From Evernia prunastri (taxonomy: Eukaryota; Ascomycota; Lecanoromycetes; Lecanorales; Parmeliaceae): a stretch of DNA of 64,000 bases. Below are positions 19,848-28,855 of the stretch, piece by piece. Every line of letters starts with the position of its first letter. The stretch's first letter is position 1. The DNA lies in the NCBI GenBank assembly GCA_003184365.1, contig NKYR01000100.1, positions 92,395 through 156,394 of the forward strand, written 5' to 3'. Both the position numbers and the translations under genes were made by a program. Under the pieces are notes generated by a model. That model had not been told where the DNA came from. It ran no database searches and saw only the letters and a program-made list of their open reading frames with translations.

Positions 19848-20215
19848 GATTTCAAATAAGAATCCTTTAAGTTTAGCAGTTCCTTATTGTTTTCTTTAGT
19901 AACAACTTTAGGAAATACATGTAATAACATAAAAGCAAAATTGTTTATCCCATACTTTTTTACTGCAGCTTTTACTATCTTGCTTCCAGTAAAATTAAAT
20001 AGATGCTTGCGAAATCTAGCGTTGAATTTGTTTGTGGAAGCAGATCCTACGTAACAGCTTAAGTTAATTTTATTTAAAATTAGATATACACCGGCTATGT
20101 TGTTAGTTTAACACTTTATTTTGAGTTGACTTTTCATTTAAACTTTCATAAACGTGTACAGGTTTAAGGTTATACCCATTCAGAAAATCTGTAACATCTT
20201 TATAATACTCTTGTG
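19436..20215 (-). CDS. GIY-YIG homing endonuclease in the cob intron (frameshifted)
   Basis: Domains in order: an N-terminal PVHVYESLNEKSTQNKVLN, then the nuclease NNIAGVYLILNKINLSCYVGSA with the GVY and YVG signatures, then STNKFNARFRKHL and DSYLKSLLPDYN. A NUMOD-type region EITRIKMVENYS follows, and finally KPIILYNLDRTVYGEYPSI to SVKTIWRAM (NUMOD1-like). It ends FNC, TAA at 19436-19438. A one-base shift near 20108-20112 separates KVLN from NNIAGVY. Inside the NUMOD region a GC-rich patch codes for LAPPPPPHRANT; the same patch occurs at 1611-1636, so it may be an insertion. The C-terminal part is repeated in the contig ending at 19121. Confidence 0.75.
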
Positions 20216-20392
20216 GANAATTAAATAAACAATTCAGGTTAATATGTAATTTTATCTGCTTCGCTGGTTAAAAATTTAACAATTAAACGTTTTTTTAGTA
20301 TTTTTTTTTAGGTGTGTTCATAGCTCTTCATATAGTTTTTACACTACAGCTTAACGATTCAGCTCCTGCCGTAATACTAGGGTATTCACCAN

Positions 20393-20717
20393 GAGCTTTG
20401 TATGACCCGTAGTATAATCCTCTACCTATGTGTAAATAAACTATAAAGAAGAACGCAGATGCTGTGTTTGAATGTAAATACCTTAGTAATCATCCATTGT
20501 TTACATCACGCATTATATGTTCTACTGAGTTAAATGCTTCTAAAACATTAGCATTATAGTGCATTGCTAGAGTTACCCCTGTAATTATTTGTATTACTAA
20601 ACAAAAGGCTAATAGTGAACCAAAATTTCATAAGAAACTTATGTTTGATGGTTGTGGAGAGTCTATTACGTATGAATTAACCAACTTTAATAAGGGATGA
20701 CTTTTAAAGATTCTCAT
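20393..20717 (-). CDS. cob: Cytochrome b, exon 1
   Basis: Starts MRIFKSHPLLKLVNSYVID at ATG 20715-20717 and reads NISFLWNFGSLLAFCLVIQ (Trp as TGA), GVTLAMHYNANVLEAF, SVEHIMRDVNNGWLLRYLHS and FFFIVYLHIGRGLYYGSYKA. These are the Qi-side helices with His ligands of the haems. It is cut at the N at 20392, close to a common fungal intron site. Confidence 0.95.
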
Positions 20718-22048
20718 TTTAATTTTATATATGTGTTATAGTTATATATTTAAAAGTAATAAAGCAAAATTGGTAAGTCTGTTATAAATACTTTTTGTTA
20801 GTTGCTTGCTAATGCTCAACTTCTTTTCAAAGAAAAGATGAAAAGAAGAGAAAAGATGAGCAAGGAGTTGAGCATTATATAAGCGACTTTATAAGTGTTT
20901 TAATAAATTTGTAGTAAATTATGATTATAGCGTATATATAAAAATTGTTTACCATTTTAATATACGGGTAAAAATAAAAAATCTTTTTGCTGACTTACGA
21001 CTTGGCGTTTGATCGATCTACATTCGTAGTAGATAAGAAGATCTAGTCGAACTATCTTTAGATCTCTCAATTTGCTTAACTATAGCTCAATTAAAATCAC
21101 ATGTATTCATAGAATAAAGGGGTTTTAAACCGTAATGGTTTAAAACCGAGGATTAAATCAGACCTCACATCTTAAGGGTCGGTCTGACCTAAAGCGAATC
21201 TTCAGTATAGAAAGAAGAATGATTTACGCTCCATTGCTATGCATTGCTATGTATAGGGCTGTTTTAAAGGAAGAAAATGATAAAGTTGGTTTTATCCAAC
21301 AGACTCTGATGCCACAGTATCATGAGCTTCGCCAAGACCGAATTGAAGATTAACTTGAGTCATAGTAACTATCTTTTTGTTTATAAAAAACAAAAGGCTT
21401 ACTATATGTAGTATCTTNAAAAGATGAGCAAGGAGTTGAGCATTATATAAGCGACTTTATAAGTGTTTTAATAAATTTGTAGTAAATTATGATTATAGCG
21501 TATATATAAAAATTGTTTACCATTTTAATATACGGGTAAAAATAAAAAATCTTTTTGCTGACTTACGACTTGGCGTTTGATCGATCTACATTCGTAGTAG
21601 ATAAGAAGATCTAGTCGAACTATCTTTAGATCTCTCAATTTGCTTAACTATAGCTCAATTAAAATCACATGTATTCATAGAATAAAGGGGTTTTAAACCG
21701 TAATGGTTTAAAACCGAGGATTAAATCAGACCTCACATCTTAAGGGTCGGTCTGACCTAAAGCGAATCTTCAGTATAGAAAGAAGAATGATTTACGCTTC
21801 ATTGCTATGCATTGCTATGTATAGGGCTGTTTTAAAGGAAGAAAATGATAAAGTTGGTTTTATCCAACAGACTCTGATGCCACAGTATCATGAGCTTCGC
21901 CAAGACCGAATTGAAGATTAACTTGAGTCATAGTAACTATCTTTTTGTTTATAAAAACGAAAGGCTTACTATATGTAGTATCTTACACCTACACCTATGT
22001 AGTAGCTTAACGACACATAGCATCAGCATTTTTTATACCAAACTTTAA
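20718..22048. other. Region 5' of cob with strong palindromes (present twice)
   Basis: No protein gene was recognised. A nested hairpin at about 20810-20876 has AATGCTCAAC / GTTGAGCATT arms. A perfect palindrome GGTTTTAAACC-GTAAT-GGTTTAAAACC lies at 21121-21147. Further paired blocks are ATCTAC/GTAGAT near 21020 and AGATCTAG/CTTTAGATCT near 21050. The density of short dyads suggests a structured RNA or the leader and promoter region of cob, but I cannot name it. The segment is repeated after the N at 21418. Confidence 0.45.
21419..21985. repeat. Contig overlap: repeats 20851-21417
   Basis: 567 bases match with two or three differences (for example CTCCATTGC versus CTTCATTGC). After 21985 the second contig continues into the plus-strand polymerase fragment. 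Confidence 0.9.
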
Positions 22049-22056
22049 GGTTATAA

Positions 22057-22362
22057 ACTATAAAGAAGTTAGCAAGTATTGTTATATATTATTGTAATTA
22101 TCCTTATGGGAATAGTTTAGGAAAATGGCCAATTAGTAAAACTTGTTGTTTTATATTAGAATATGCTTCAACTATAATAAAGGCTAAAAGAGTTAATAGT
22201 AACAGGCTAACAGAAAACGACTTTATAAAATTATATCAAGGTAAGTCTATAGATACTTTTAGAACAGAATCAACTATAAACTATCAACAAGCTTATGTTA
22301 ATATAAGCAATATAGAAGATATTACACTAGACTGAAACTTTTCTAGAAAAGGCTGTTACTAA
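22057..22362 (+). CDS. Fragment of a plasmid-type B-family DNA polymerase (C-terminus)
   Basis: The plus-strand frame, opposite to cob, reads YPYGNSLGKWPI, TIIKAKRVNSNRLTENDFIK, LYQGKSIDTFRTEST and ends DITLDWNFSRKGCY (Trp as TGA), TAA at 22360-22362. LGKW followed by KAK-x-VN and LT-x-NDF matches the C-terminal end of the protein-primed DNA polymerases of linear mitochondrial plasmids. No polymerase active-site motif is included. With the RNA polymerase fragment at the left edge it suggests an integrated, decayed plasmid. Confidence 0.45.
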
Positions 22363-23152
22363 ATTAGTATCTAAAAATAACTATAGTCAGATAGTGTTTT
22401 AAAGTTCTGTTTTTTCAATAAAGTTTTGTTAATACCAAGTATACACCTTTTACTAGCTATTGTGTATGTGGTGTTTTAGCTTTTTAAACAATCTTTAGTT
22501 TTCTTATTATTTTTATCNTGCGCAAGCAACTAAACCCAGAACGAAAACAATAGTAAAATTATTCATGCTTAATAATGGTCAATTGGCATGTATTTCTATC
22601 AAGAGTTTATTTTATTTTTGTAATTATAATAAAGTTTTGTTACAACTTATGNACTTATGTTATCACAAGGGTTATTTATCCCTTGTATCCAGCTTTCACA
22701 AGATGGTTCAGACTATTTCATCATTTTTATTTGCTTTCTATATTGAGGGAGGGGTCGCCATAATTGTAAAAAAAAAATTAGATGCGATACATTTGTTTTA
22801 TAGATAAGCNGATGAGCAAAGAAGTATAGCAATGCTTCGCATGCGATGCGCAAGCAAGCGATGCGCAAGCAACTAAACCCAGAACGAAAACAATAGTAAA
22901 ATTATTCATGCTTAATAATGGTCAATTGGCATGTATTTCTATCAAGAGTTTATTTTATTTTTGTAATTATAATAAAGTTTTGTTACAACTTATGTTATCA
23001 CAAGGGTTATTTATCCCTTGTATCCAGCTTTCACAAGATGGTTCAGACTATTTCATCATTTTTATTTGCTTTCTATATTGAGGGAGGGGTCGCCATAATT
23101 GTAAAAAAAAAAATTAGATGCGATACATTTGTTTTATAGATAAGCCAACTAT
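22363..23152. other. Group I intron 3' part on three tiny overlapping contigs
   Basis: Pieces 22519-22651 and 22653-22809 both repeat parts of 22862-23145. On the minus strand an S-like element AATAGTCTGAACCATC (about 23037-23053) is followed by a P9-like hairpin ACAAGGG...CCCTTGT. rps3 ends just upstream. Palindromes with TGCTTCGCATGCGATGCGCA occur at 22833-22872. No rRNA exon was recognised beyond it. Confidence 0.5.
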
Positions 23153-23426
23153 TTAACTGCTACTACTTACCCATCCTTTTAGACCAAAAGATCCAATACG
23201 TATTCTAGATTTTAATTTAGTATATTGTAAATTGGATTTTGCATAACCTCTTAGAAGAACTGCCGATAAACCTTTATAAGAAGAATCCATGTTTTTTATG
23301 TTACCTTTATACCTAAGTTTAAATAGAGATCTAGCGGCTGTATTACGTCTAGTTAATCTGCCCGCTACCTCTAACCTTATACCACTTACAGTTTTATTTC
23401 TAATAGATTTTAAAATGGTGTTTACT
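23153..23426 (-). CDS. rps3: Mitochondrial ribosomal protein S3, C-terminal part
   Basis: uS3 homologue of the mitochondrial small ribosomal subunit. The fragment reads LKSIRNKTVSGIRLEVAGRL, TRRNTAARSLFKLRYKG, MDSSYKGLSAVLLRGYAKSN and SRIRIGSFGLKGWVSSS, TAA at 23153-23155. This is the conserved C-terminal domain of ascomycete intron-encoded rps3. It is cut by the N at 23427. The S element of a group I intron follows it at about 23045, as expected for an rps3 gene hosted in an intron; in most ascomycetes that intron is in rnl. Confidence 0.88.
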
Positions 23427-23427
23427 N

Positions 23428-23609
23428 CTAGTATTAAACACGTTTAACATGTCAGTAGAGCTATTATAAATATTAGTTAGACCTGATGTTTCACTTTTTA
23501 ATGCAAGATATACAAGAAAATTAGGCTTGGGTATGTTGTTTATTGCATTCAGCGTATTGTTTAGAGGAAGGAATTTGTATGTGTTGTATGTCATTAGAAA
23601 ATTTTTCAT
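23428..23609 (-). CDS. Possible upstream fragment of rps3
   Basis: Minus frame MKNFLMTYNTYKFLPLNN, IPKPNFLVYLALKSETSG, STDMLNVFNT, running up to the N at 23427. Position directly upstream of the certain rps3 fragment, the same strand and the similar style suggest it is rps3, but I cannot align it to the family with confidence. It could instead belong to an intron ORF. Confidence 0.35.
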
Positions 23610-24276
23610 TAGTTGTATTATAATAAATAGAACTTTGTGGTTAGATAACCTCTTGTTCTTAACTTAACATTTAGCCCCATTTTACTTTTGTTAAATGCTC
23701 AATTTCATCAACATGCTCTGCTTCGCATGCAATTTCATCAATTTCTCTTCTTCTTTTCAAAGAAAAGATGAATGAGAAAGTATGAGCAATACTAATAATA
23801 AAAATAGAGACATAAATATTAGGTATTTTTCATTAATTTTATTTAGATAAAATTAATCATTATACTTACAAAGAAAAGCATATCTTATGCAATGTTATTG
23901 TCTAGAAATAGATAAAAAATACTTACATTAAGGTATGGGTGCTTCGTGATGCTATACTTCTTGCTCATCCTTATCCTTAAAAGAAGAGAAAAGATAGCTA
24001 AATATAATATAGAAAACATTTAAAAATGCTGAGCATGATTTAAAAGATATTGCTAGCAATGCTCACTTTCTAGTCGTTGAACGTTCCTACTTTTTATATA
24101 AATTATATAATGCTTAAGTAAGCTTCGCTTCAAATACACTTATTGTTTTAATAAGTCTTTCTTGAAATTTGCCCAGTTTTTACCAATGATATATTAAACA
24201 TTGGGGATTGGACTAACATTAATCCCGAATATACACCTTTTACAAAGTGTTGTGTAGGACACATATGTAGTGTTTT
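23610..24276 (-). other. Group I intron 5' part downstream of a nad4 exon
   Basis: Holds an R-like element GTTCAACGACTAGAAAGTG (about 24068-24086, minus strand), preceded by sequence ending GAAGCGAAGCTTACTTAAGC that resembles the P4-P6 region of the cob intron. Two dispersed hairpins occur (about 23700-23785 and 23943-24000). No S element was seen in this contig; the nearest is at 23045 beyond rps3. Confidence 0.55.
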
Positions 24277-24378
24277 AGAAAAAATAATAAAATAACTAGC
24301 TAAAACACCCAACATAGGTAATCTTTCAAATGCTCCATATAGCGATAAGAATTCACCAACAAAGTTTAAAGTAAGAGC
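24277..24378 (-). CDS. nad4: NADH dehydrogenase subunit 4, internal exon
   Basis: Reads ALTLNFVGEFLSLYGAFER, LPMLGVLASYFIIFS, a conserved segment of the complex I antiporter-like subunit. Both borders are inferred: upstream the frame hits a stop within a hairpin-bearing stretch, and downstream a group I intron begins. The same exon is repeated at 25557-25613. Confidence 0.75.
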
Positions 24379-24393
24379 ATGCTAATGAAATTN

Positions 24394-24764
24394 TTTGTGG
24401 TTAGATAACCTCTTGTTCTTAACTTAACATTTAGCCCCATTTTACTTTTGTTAAATGCTCAATTTCATCAACATGCTCTGCTTCGCATGCAATTTCATCA
24501 ATTTCTCTTCTTCTTTTCAAAGAAAAGATGAATGAGAAAGTATGAGCAATACTAATAATAAAAATAGAGACATAAATATTAGGTATTTTTCATTAATTTT
24601 ATTTAGATAAAATTAATCATTATACTTACAAAGAAAAGCATATCTTATGCAATGTTATTGTCTAGAAATAGATAAAAAATACTTACATTAAGGTATGGGT
24701 GCTTTGTGATGCTATACTTCTTGCTCATCCTTATCCTTAAAAGAAGAGAAAAGATAGCTAAATA
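24394..24764. repeat. Contig overlap: repeats 23634-24005
   Basis: Near-identical copy of the intron stretch with two TTCTTTTC hairpins. It is a small contig between two Ns. Confidence 0.85.
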
Positions 24765-24765
24765 N

Positions 24766-25124
24766 TGTGATATGGATGTTCAGTTTGACAATAATGAAAC
24801 AGGCATTATTATCGTTGTAAGTAAAACAAAATATATAGATAAGCCATCCACTCCTAAATAAAAATTAAAATAGCTTATTTCGTGGTATTCTTGCACAAAC
24901 TGAAATTGGTTAGTACTAAAATCAAATAATGCAAAAATAATTAAAGAAACAAATAAAGTACATATAGATGTTTGTAAAGCAATATACTTAAGTTGTCTAT
25001 CGCTTCAATCCGATACTGCATTAATATCAACGTCCGTAATTGTTATAGTTTTATTACGGTACATCTTTGTAGATATAAGAAACACACCTATTAAAGGTAT
25101 AAATAACAAAATAATTATTATCAT
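24766..25124 (-). CDS. nad4: NADH dehydrogenase subunit 4, 5' part
   Basis: Starts MIIIILLFIPLIGVFLIS at ATG 25122-25124. It continues AVSDWSDRQLKYIALQTS (Trp as TGA), QFVQEYHEISYFNF and YLGVDGLSIYFVLLTTIIM, the hallmark of fungal nad4, then SLLSNWTSIS. It is cut by the N at 24765. The exon at 24277-24378 belongs further along the same gene. Confidence 0.92.
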
Positions 25125-25218
25125 GAAAAAGAAAAAACTGAAATAAATTTACCACACAATCCGCTTTTTTATCTAATAAAACAGGTCATATATCATGTGT
25201 AGCTTATATATTTTGTTA

Positions 25219-25249
<31 letters not shown>

Positions 25250-25556
25250 AGCATCACATCTATACATAATAATGTTCTTCTAATAAAACCAAAATATGAA
25301 TAGCCCTAGCATACATGAGACAATTACACGTGTATTTGGCTTTATATAACATGATCTACTATAAGATCCAATTTTTAAGTATATATAATATTACCACAGC
25401 AATCTAAACATCGTATTAGGAGCTAAAAGCTATAAATTGAAAGTTAATTATTGAAAGTTAATTATTTAACGTTAGTATATCTAGAGGCCATTATGTATGG
25501 TCTAATAAAAAAATTGTTTAATTAACAAATTATTAACTGACTTAACTGTTATTAGN
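25125..25556. other. Spacer 5' of nad4 with a TTGC tandem repeat
   Basis: A tandem GCTT/TTGC run of about 30 bases lies at 25221-25251, followed by GAGCATCAC, the end of the hairpin family. From about 25387 the sequence matches 25711-25879. No gene was recognised. Confidence 0.6.
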
Positions 25557-25879
25557 TCTTTCAAATGCTCCATATAGCGATAAGAATTCACCAACAAAGT
25601 TTAAAGTAAGAGCATGCTAATGAAATTGAGCATCACAAGTGCATGCTAAGTTGTATTTGGCTTTATGTAGTATGGTTTACTCCAAAATCCTTTTTATAGA
25701 TATATATATAATATTACCACAGCAATCTAAGCATCGTATTAGGAGCTAAAAGCTATAAATTGAAAGTTAATTATTGAAAGTTAATTATTTAACGTTAGTA
25801 TATCTAGAGGCCATTATGTATGGTCTAATAAAAAAATTGTTTAATTAACAAATTATTAACTGACTTAACTGTTATTAGG
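25557..25879. repeat. Copies of a nad4 exon end and of the nad4 upstream spacer
   Basis: 25557-25627 repeats 24322-24392 (nad4 exon), while 25711-25879 repeats 25387-25555. Between them, 25640-25710 is only roughly similar to 25300-25386. The contig therefore combines sequence found in two different places, which a simple end overlap does not explain. Confidence 0.65.
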
Positions 25880-26017
25880 TTTATCCCTAGTAACATAATT
25901 AGACATGTGTCTACTTATAATCCTCTTAGTATCATGATTCAATTGATTATAGATTTCTTGCTTTTTTGAAAATGAAAGGTTTTTATATGCACGCATACGT
26001 TGTTGACTCACAGCCAT
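25865..26017 (-). CDS. Unknown 50-residue mitochondrial ORF
   Basis: ATG at 26015-26017, TAA at 25865-25867. The product is basic and hydrophilic (MAVSQQRMRAYKNLSFSKK, then QEIYNQLNHDTKRIISRHM). It may be the start of an intron-encoded or plasmid protein, or chance. It is the last mitochondrial feature before the join to nuclear DNA. Confidence 0.3.
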   Translation of the reverse strand: MAVSQQRMRAYKNLSFSKKQEIYNQLNHDTKRIISRHMSNYVTRDKPNNS

Positions 26018-26060
26018 ATTATTAAAATACTAGCCGTATTAAATTATTTAGCTTGCTTAT
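26018..26060. other. Mitochondrial-nuclear junction
   Basis: Composition changes from AT-rich mitochondrial to nuclear within GCTTGCTTAT (26051-26060). To the right the CSE1 reading frame is intact; to the left it turns into KLNNLIRLVF and a stop, unlike the family. There is no N at this point. The short TTGC-type sequence at the join resembles repeats in the mtDNA and may be microhomology. Confidence 0.75.
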
Positions 26061-28855
26061 GAAGAAGTCTGCACCAAGGCCTTTATCGACCTTTGCAGAG
26101 ATGAAATGGTAAAGTCGAACAAATCTCAACGTGAAAGGTTCGGTCTTCGTATTCTGTAATCTGTTGAGGAGGACATTTAGTATGGAAGGATAGTATTGCT
26201 CCAATGTTGACCTGGGGAAATTCAGTAAGTGTACAAAAGTTTCGGCACGCGCAGGGTAATTTACGGAGGAAAGTTGGCAACAACGCTCTCTAGAAGCTCG
26301 AACCCGTAGATTTCGTTGGTCTTCGTAGACGCTAGGCTTTGAAATATGCCCAGTACAGTGTCTATCTGATTGCTTTGCGCAATAATGGACGAGCCTCGCG
26401 AAATGATAGAGGATAGGAGACGAACGAGGGCTGGGACGTTGCCTTTTGGTGCCCATAGTGCAGGTGTGAGTATTGGAGGTATCAGACCCTTATAGTAATC
26501 CGATAACGATCCAGATGGATTAGCTTCGAGAAGAGCAGCGAAAAGTTGGAAAACGTATGGGATGAACTCTGATAAGAGTCAGCATATCAACCTTGGTCGG
26601 GCATCTAGCGAAGATGACCTTGCACATCGTCCTGTATCACAGCAATGAATGGTACATAGAGACCCTTTTCAAGCTTGTCGGGTTGTAAAGGAGCGCTGAA
26701 TCTGCGAGTGATTAGCATTGCACTGAGATGGGACAGTCCGCCGAGATCTTACCGAATAAAAGCTCCCAGAGCTTCGAAAAGGTAGTAGCAGAATCTCGGG
26801 TTGCTCGGGTTCTGACTACTGATCTGCGTAATCTTGACAAAATGTGTCAAGATTTCATCCACTAAAGGCACGGCAGCTTCCCTAACGACAATAAGGACTC
26901 GCATAACACATCGCATTAAAAACTCATTCTCTTGCAACTTCGCAGGCTCAGAATCCTTCTCGATCAAGCCGAACAAATGCCGTAAGAGCTGCGCTGAAAG
27001 AGTCTCAACGCTTGCTCTGCCGATTACTGGTTCTTTGGAAGCGTTCGTGAGGGCCATGGTGCGTTCCAAAGCAATCGCAGCATAAGTGTGGACAACATAA
27101 TCCGAGGAACCCAAGTGCTTAACCACAAGAGGAAAGGCATCTTGCCATTGTGCTGCCGTGATCTGACTCCTAAACATGTAAAGGTACTTGATGGCGTCAA
27201 CTTGGAGAATAGGCTCAACGACGGTATCCGAGACCAGATCCCCAGCGATGTGGTTTTGAAAGAATCCAATGACGTTGGCGAAACCATTGACGCTTGTGAC
27301 CCCCTGGCTTGCCGTGATAGTGCCTCTGGCAGCTATTGATGAGTACAGATACACGGCGGTGTCTTTCGACTTCCAGTTCACAGCAGGATTCTGGGAGTAG
27401 TCGGACAAGTAGTGGTCAATGTAACGAAGGACGACCATCGAGACCATAGCCTCAAACTTTGCCATCAATTGTCGCAGGAAATCCGTCGCCGCCCGTCGCC
27501 GGGTATCACTATCAGAACCCTCAAGGTCTCTTCTGATAAATTCTATTGGTTCATCTTCAAAGAGTTCCATATCCGAGTCTCGCAATGTCAGGTTGGGTAG
27601 GATCACTCGCTCAACGACTTGGGACAAAGTGGACTCGTTATTGAAAGCCTGCGCGTGCTCGGTACTGCTTGTTACAGCAGTCAGAAATTGTAGGGCTTTG
27701 CTGACTAGGATGTCGTTTTTGGTTTGCGTACCCACGGTGGTGAGGAGATTCCAGGAGCTTGATATGAATTGCCCAACATGTATGCCAACAGCATCCTCGT
27801 ACTTCTTGACCCACAGCTCCAAGACCTCGAAAATACCCGACTTAACGTGCTCCAAAGGACCTGCGTCACCATCGTCGTCTGTTCGTAGCAGATTGTTCTC
27901 GTAAGTGAGATACTTGTGAAGCAGTGATGTCACTGCAGGAAGGCTATCTTCAAAGACTGGTGGTAAATCCTGGACTGAGAGGTCGTAAAATAGCTTGACA
28001 ATGAGATTTAGAGTTGCGAAAAGCTGCAGAAGCGTCGTTCTATTTGTGTGATTTTGGTCGATAAGTGCGTCTGTGCTCTAAATATCTATATCAGTCCAAT
28101 CGCATGCAAAGCGTACCTCTTGTAGATGCACTCACCTGAACCAGACTCAAGAAAGGGTTCCCGAATTTACCCAAGACATGATTGATTTCAATGAACAATG
28201 GGTCTGACCGGTACAGAGGCCGCCATCTCTTGAAGATTGAATGCGCGACTTGTAGCACTCCGTTATTGGTCGCAGGATTGTTGGGCGTCAGACGGGATAC
28301 AAGGTCCTGGATGAGCTTCAGCTTCGCACTGGCCCACGGCTGAAGCATTTCCATGACATACGTCCACCAATGAATCCCATCTCTCCCAAAAATCACTGTC
28401 CGCTATAACACCAATCGCATCCCCCAGCTGATACTGGATATTTGGGGGCACTGAGATCATGAGTCCAATGAGCTCGCCCTTAATGGCCGTTACCTCGTTC
28501 TGAGGCAGCTTATGATTTCCATCTTCATCCTAACCACCGCATCAGCCGAGCAAAGTCGCAGACGCGTAGTACATGATCAGGTTCTTACTGTCCAATGTCG
28601 CTTTATATAATTCTTGAAGTACAAAGCACCTGCTAGGCGAGCGGTAGAACCGTAAGCCTGTGTGGCTACAACTTGCAGCAGTGATAGGGAGAAATTTGGC
28701 TTCTTCTCTTCGTGCAGAATAGCAAGCTCCGCTACACGTACAAATTAGCCTGTCGATAGATACAACTGGAGGAAGCGGATCGGACCTTGTTTGTTTTGCG
28801 TAGGATCTAAACTTGCTTCCAGGATCCGGGCGAGGCCCGGAAGATCTACAGCCAT
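26055..28855 (-). CDS. CSE1: Exportin CSE1 (importin-alpha re-exporter), 3' end missing
   Basis: Karyopherin that returns importin-alpha to the cytoplasm with Ran-GTP. Seven introns can be placed. Exons are 28855-28786, 28731-28589, 28529-28362, 28306-28136, 28077-26753, 26701-26619, 26568-26265 and 26211-~26055; phases agree at every joint. Landmarks are MAVDLPGLARILEASLDP, the importin-beta N-terminal region ending ALYFKNYIKRHWTDEDG, MISVPPNIQYQLGDAIGVIA, VAHSIFKRWRPLYRSD, the HEAT-repeat core with YLYMFRSQITAAQWQ, and TEPFTLRFVRLYHFISAK. About 807 codons are present out of roughly 960 in the family; the C-terminal portion is lost at the mitochondrial junction. Two donors (GTCCGA, GTCATC) are weak. 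The gene diverges from TSC2. Confidence 0.92.

Larger units (their letters stand above)
18360..20391 (-). other. Group I intron of cob (three overlapping contigs)
   Basis: Lies between cob exon 1 and the internal exon fragment. Its 3' part carries core elements AGCCCGACAGGG and CGACAGACTGGGTCACTG (about 18362-18382), nearly the same as those ending the cox2 intron. A GIY-YIG ORF fills the rest. Contigs 18360-19121, 19123-20217 and 20219-20391 repeat one another, so the real intron portion seen is about 1.2 kb. Confidence 0.65.

Noticed and set aside
21301..21372. Short minus frame starting MTQVNLQFGLGEAHD
   Set aside because: Only about 23 codons and within a palindrome-rich noncoding region; no support.
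20990..21990. Possible rRNA gene in the palindrome-rich region
   Set aside because: None of the universally conserved small- or large-subunit rRNA strings were found on either strand, so I did not call an rRNA.
1..26050. CRISPR array or prokaryotic mobile island
   Set aside because: The many repeats are palindromes or contig overlaps without regular spacers, and the genes are mitochondrial.
1..26050. Old nuclear copy of mtDNA (NUMT)
   Set aside because: Genes keep TGA-Trp codons, working-looking tRNAs and intron cores, and the overlapping contig pattern fits high-copy mtDNA mis-scaffolded to a nuclear contig better than a decayed nuclear insertion.
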